64,000 bases of DNA, taken from Hafnia alvei (GTDB lineage: Bacteria > Pseudomonadota > Gammaproteobacteria > Enterobacterales > Enterobacteriaceae). This document shows positions 60,974 to 64,000 of the stretch, one piece after another. The stretch spans positions 2,356,001 through 2,420,000 of the forward strand of contig NZ_OZ061315.1 in NCBI RefSeq assembly GCF_964063325.1, in the 5' to 3' direction. The number at the start of each line of letters is the position of its first letter. Within the stretch, counting starts at the first letter, position 1. The notes beneath the pieces are model-generated. The model worked only from the letters and a program-made list of their open reading frames with translations. It was not told the DNA's origin and ran no database searches. The translations under genes were made by a program, and so were the position numbers.

Positions 60974-61437
60974 TCGCTGATGAAATCTAAGTCTTGTGCA
61001 TAAAAATCAATGGCTTTGCGAAAGGCTAAAATGGAATCATCCTGTGTGGTGCTGGTGAGCAGTAATAGGGTATCACGCAGGGCGCTTTTAGCATCGCCCA
61101 CGCTGTATTTAGCCAAGGCATAAAACACCTGTAATGCTTTATCATCAGGAAATTCGGCGGTTGCACGCGTAAGCAAATCCAACGATTGCTGATAGTGTCC
61201 GGTCACGCGATAGGTGCTACCGAGTCCAAGATAGGCTTCCTTTAAATCAGCCTCAGGCAATCCTAAGGCAATCGCTTTTTCATAATAAGGGATCGCGCGA
61301 TTCTCTTGCCCCAAACCATCACAGGCCCATGCCGCATAGTAGTGCATTAACGCGGAGTCCGGCTCGATAACTAATTGCGCGATAGCGGCATCTAATGCAG
61401 ATGCATAGTTTTTGTTTTTCAAGGCCGATAGAATCAT
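60970..61437 (-). CDS. Tetratricopeptide-repeat protein
   Basis: The ATG at 61437 has GAGGAA upstream and gives 155 residues, almost wholly TPR-like helical pairs (ALMHYYAAWACDGLGQENRAIPYYEKAIALG, KEAYLGLGSTYRVTGHYQQSLDLLTRAT). No signal peptide, so cytoplasmic. Such proteins mediate protein contacts; the partner is unknown. It starts 13 bases after the sotB stop and its own stop overlaps that of the converging SseJ-like gene by four bases. Confidence 0.78.
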   Translation of the reverse strand: MILSALKNKNYASALDAAIAQLVIEPDSALMHYYAAWACDGLGQENRAIPYYEKAIALGLPEADLKEAYLGLGSTYRVTGHYQQSLDLLTRATAEFPDDKALQVFYALAKYSVGDAKSALRDTLLLLTSTTQDDSILAFRKAIDFYAQDLDFISD

Positions 61438-61450
61438 ATTTCCTCGCAGG

Positions 61451-62638
61451 TTAATAACCTTTTGCCAAGATCTCTGCATAGCGGCGGAAAATAAAGATGC
61501 ACCACATCAGAGAAACCAGTGCCAGAATAGCGCCGATATAACCAATATTTGCCATGCTTAAATGAATACTCACCTGATTTCCCAGTAACGCGCCTGCGCC
61601 AATGCCGATATTAAAGATGCAAGAATAGAGCGACATGGCCACGTCAGTGGCATCCGGCGCCATTGCCAAGACTTTCACCTGCATGCCAAGGCCAATCGTC
61701 ATGATGGCGATCCCCCACACGACACACAGTAAAGCAATCCACATTGGGCTTGATGCAGCAGGAAGCAATAAGACTAAGCTCAATGCCAGCAGCACAATGG
61801 CACCAATGATCAGCGTGGCAGGGTGCTTATTTCCTAGCATGCTAAACAGTACGCTGCCGATGATCCCTGCGGCCCCGAGCACCAGCAACAGCATAGTGGC
61901 GAAGCCTTGGCTCATCAGCGCAACGCTCTGAATAAACGGCTCAATATAGCTGTATGCCGTGTAGTGCGCTGTGACCACCACGACGGTGAGTGCGTATAAA
62001 CACAGCAACGCCGGGCGCTTCATTAAGATTGGAATGCTTTTCAGTGAACCTGAATGCTCGCTAGGAAGTTTAGGTAATAGCTTAATGACACAAATCAGCG
62101 TCATGGTAGCCACAATGCCAATCACCATAAACGTGGTTCGCCAGCCTAAATACTGCCCGATAATGCGGCCAAGCGGCAGCCCAAGCACCATCGCCAAGGC
62201 CGTGCCCGTGGCTAATAAACTCAACGCCTGCGCTTTCTTACCTGCTGGGGCTAAACGAATAGCCAGCGATGCGGTAATTGACCAAAACACCGCGTGAGCC
62301 AATGCAATGCCGATACGCGAAAGAACGAGGATCCAGAAATTCCACGCCACCACCGAAAGTGCATGGCTGGCGATAAACAGGATGAAGATCTTCACCAATA
62401 ACCCGCGCCGCTCCATTTGGCTGGTCATCAGCATGAACGGCAGTGACATCAGCCCAACAACCCAAGCATAAATCGTCAGCATCAGGCCGACCTGCGCGGT
62501 GCTCATTGAGAAACTGGCCGCGATGTCTGAAAGCAAGCCAACGGGAACAAATTCAGTGGTATTAAAAATAAAGGCGGCAACGGCAAGCGTAACCACTCTT
62601 AACCATGCGGTTTTACGGGAGACTGGAGTTGGGTTCAT
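61451..62638 (-). CDS. sotB: Sugar efflux transporter SotB (MFS)
   Basis: A 395-residue major-facilitator protein with twelve predicted helices, extremely similar to E. coli SotB/YdeA at the start (AWLRVVTLAVAAFIFNTTEF), middle (LLPKLPSEHSGSLKSIP) and end (MQVKVLAMAPDATDVAMSLYS). SotB exports sugars such as arabinose or IPTG analogues and other solutes by proton antiport. It is probably co-transcribed with the downstream TPR gene. Confidence 0.93.
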   Translation of the reverse strand: MNPTPVSRKTAWLRVVTLAVAAFIFNTTEFVPVGLLSDIAASFSMSTAQVGLMLTIYAWVVGLMSLPFMLMTSQMERRGLLVKIFILFIASHALSVVAWNFWILVLSRIGIALAHAVFWSITASLAIRLAPAGKKAQALSLLATGTALAMVLGLPLGRIIGQYLGWRTTFMVIGIVATMTLICVIKLLPKLPSEHSGSLKSIPILMKRPALLCLYALTVVVVTAHYTAYSYIEPFIQSVALMSQGFATMLLLVLGAAGIIGSVLFSMLGNKHPATLIIGAIVLLALSLVLLLPAASSPMWIALLCVVWGIAIMTIGLGMQVKVLAMAPDATDVAMSLYSCIFNIGIGAGALLGNQVSIHLSMANIGYIGAILALVSLMWCIFIFRRYAEILAKGY

Positions 62639-62891
62639 GGCACTTACTAAGGTTAGGAAAACAGGGGAACTTTGCTGGGACTAGCATACTGCGAATTGGT
62701 CACAATTTATAGCGCCTAGGCCAATGACATCAAGACAAAGATATCAACTACTTAGCTATCTGATAAATAGTCATTAATTTATTTATAGCGTAAATAACTC
62801 AAGTTTTATTTATTCAAGCCGTTATCTAGTGTGCTGTTTCAATAAAAAACATAAGTCTGGCATATCTCTCTTCTAATCAGGGCAAGCTATC

Positions 62892-64000
62892 ATGTTCGAC
62901 TCTATCCGTTCACGTATTCTGGCAGCTTCTACCGCCATTGTTATTTGCTCTCTTTGTATCAACACCTATCTTAATTACTCAATTGCGAATAAATACAATA
63001 ATAGCGCAATTGATAGCACGCTTGAGGCCGTTTCCTCCAGCCACAACCGCGCAATTTCCGATTGGGTGGCAAGCAAAAGCCGGTTGGTTGCATCCCTTAC
63101 GCCGCATGTCACCTCTCCTGACCCAATGCCACTGATGGTGCAAACCGCCAACGGCGGCAACTTCATGGGGATTGATATTGGTTATCCTAATAAGATCGAT
63201 ATTTCATCGGTGCCTAACAGCGTTCCCGAAGGTTATGATCCCACTACGCGACCTTGGTATATCCAAGCCGTAAAAGCGGGTAAACCCATAGTCACTGAGC
63301 CTTATGTTGACGCTAACACCAAGAAAATGGTGGTCACGTTTGCCGCACCGCATATCGAAAATGGCATTCTAAAAGGCGTGGTGGAAGGGGATGTGACCAT
63401 GGACAGCGTGATTGAAAACGTGCGTTCTATACATCCAACGGAAAACAGCTTTGGCATGCTCATTGATGCGGCTGGCAACATTATGGCGCATCCCGATGAA
63501 TCGCTGACCCTCAAGCCGTTATCTGACATTGCACCTAACCTAGAATTGTCCCGTTTGCTGAATGCTCGTTCACCGATTGAATATGACGTTAACGGCAGCG
63601 CCAAACTGTTGCTGGCACAGCCGGTTGCCGGAACGCCGTGGTTTACTGTGGTAGCAATGGATAAAACCGAGGCCACGGCAGGAATGCGTTCGTTGCTGAC
63701 CACGTCATTGGTGACGCTGTTGGTATTGATCGTCGCCGCCGCCGTGATTATCGGCATCATTGCCCAGCGCGCGCTAACACCGCTGATTAAAATTCGCGAT
63801 GCGATGGATGCCATCAGCTCAGGCACGGCAGATTTGACCCAGCGCTTGCCAACCAACGGCAAAGACGAGGTTTCACAAATTGCCGGTTCGTTTAACCGCT
63901 TCATTGATAAGCTTAGCGACGTGATGAAGTCTATCCGTAGCAGCAGTGAGTCCGTGCGCGTTGCGGCCAATGAAATTGCATCAGGAAACCAAGATCTCTC
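62892..64000 (+). CDS. Methyl-accepting chemotaxis protein, 5' part
   Basis: The frame opens with ATG at 62892 (AGGG nine bases upstream) and runs off the window after 369 codons. It has a transmembrane helix near residues 8-28, then a dCache-type periplasmic sensor (about 30-270). This carries YDPTTRPWYIQAVKAGKP and EPYVDANTKKMVVTFAAP, the pattern of amino-acid-binding dCache domains. A second helix (about 275-297), a HAMP domain (ALTPLIKIRDAMDAISSG) and the start of the signalling region follow. It should relay ligand binding to CheA; the ligand is inferred to be an amino acid or amine. Confidence 0.9.
   Translation, partial: MFDSIRSRILAASTAIVICSLCINTYLNYSIANKYNNSAIDSTLEAVSSSHNRAISDWVASKSRLVASLTPHVTSPDPMPLMVQTANGGNFMGIDIGYPNKIDISSVPNSVPEGYDPTTRPWYIQAVKAGKPIVTEPYVDANTKKMVVTFAAPHIENGILKGVVEGDVTMDSVIENVRSIHPTENSFGMLIDAAGNIMAHPDESLTLKPLSDIAPNLELSRLLNARSPIEYDVNGSAKLLLAQPVAGTPWFTVVAMDKTEATAGMRSLLTTSLVTLLVLIVAAAVIIGIIAQRALTPLIKIRDAMDAISSGTADLTQRLPTNGKDEVSQIAGSFNRFIDKLSDVMKSIRSSSESVRVAANEIASGNQDL

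Overview
This 64 kb window is chromosomal DNA from an enterobacterium. Most of it follows the gene neighbourhood around ompN-nifJ-hslJ-ldhA-ydbH-ynbE-ydbL-azoR-hrpA, ydgD-yafE, rstB-rstA-folM, arcD-ydgH-pntAB-uspE-fnr and rlhA-ydcR-sotB known from Escherichia coli. The protein divergence and the added islands (a second DMSO-reductase-like operon, an M32 carboxypeptidase, a Cbl-linked sulfur cluster and an SseJ-like gene) suggest a member of Hafniaceae, most likely Hafnia or Obesumbacterium. That taxonomic call is inference: no rRNA is present and no search was run.

Layout. 1-1.1 kb: a small AT-rich accessory patch with an unknown ORF, a long-looped inverted repeat, a Rap1a/Tai-like type VI immunity protein and a 43-residue exported peptide. 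1.4-6.5 kb: a GNAT acetyltransferase, a DauR-like regulator with PhzF and RidA proteins in one operon, a DUF2000 protein, a secreted protein with a repeated WADNSG motif, and an OmpN-position porin. 6.8-15 kb: the AegA-like iron-sulfur flavoprotein, NifJ (pyruvate:ferredoxin oxidoreductase), an MgtC/SapB protein and the lipoproteins YdbJ and HslJ. 15-20 kb: a four-gene DmsABC-like operon with an extra polyferredoxin and an upstream FNR-type box, inserted between hslJ and ldhA relative to E. coli. 20-30 kb: ldhA, then the ydbH-ynbE-ydbL envelope lipid-transport operon, azoR and hrpA. 31-44 kb: ydgD and the tiny ydgU, a YafE-like methyltransferase, an M32 carboxypeptidase, rstBA, folM, an unknown gene, arcD, ydgH and pntAB. 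44-46 kb: uspE and fnr. 47-54.5 kb: cbl faces a six-gene sulfur-scavenging cluster (two SfnB-like flavoproteins, an LLM monooxygenase and a MetQNI-like ABC transporter). 55-64 kb: a methyltransferase, rlhA, a DUF1127 protein, ydcR, an AT-rich SseJ-like GDSL acyltransferase, a TPR protein, sotB and the 5' part of a chemotaxis receptor.

Much of the window serves anaerobic or redox life: fermentation (ldhA, nifJ), anaerobic respiration (dms-like operon), transhydrogenase, and the regulator FNR itself, whose predicted site lies upstream of the dms-like operon. The two strongest observations are a full-length homologue of the Salmonella type III effector SseJ with its catalytic triad and a degenerate form of the N-terminal translocation motif, and a metN-like ABC ATPase gene split into two ATGA-overlapping frames by an exact 8-bp tandem duplication.
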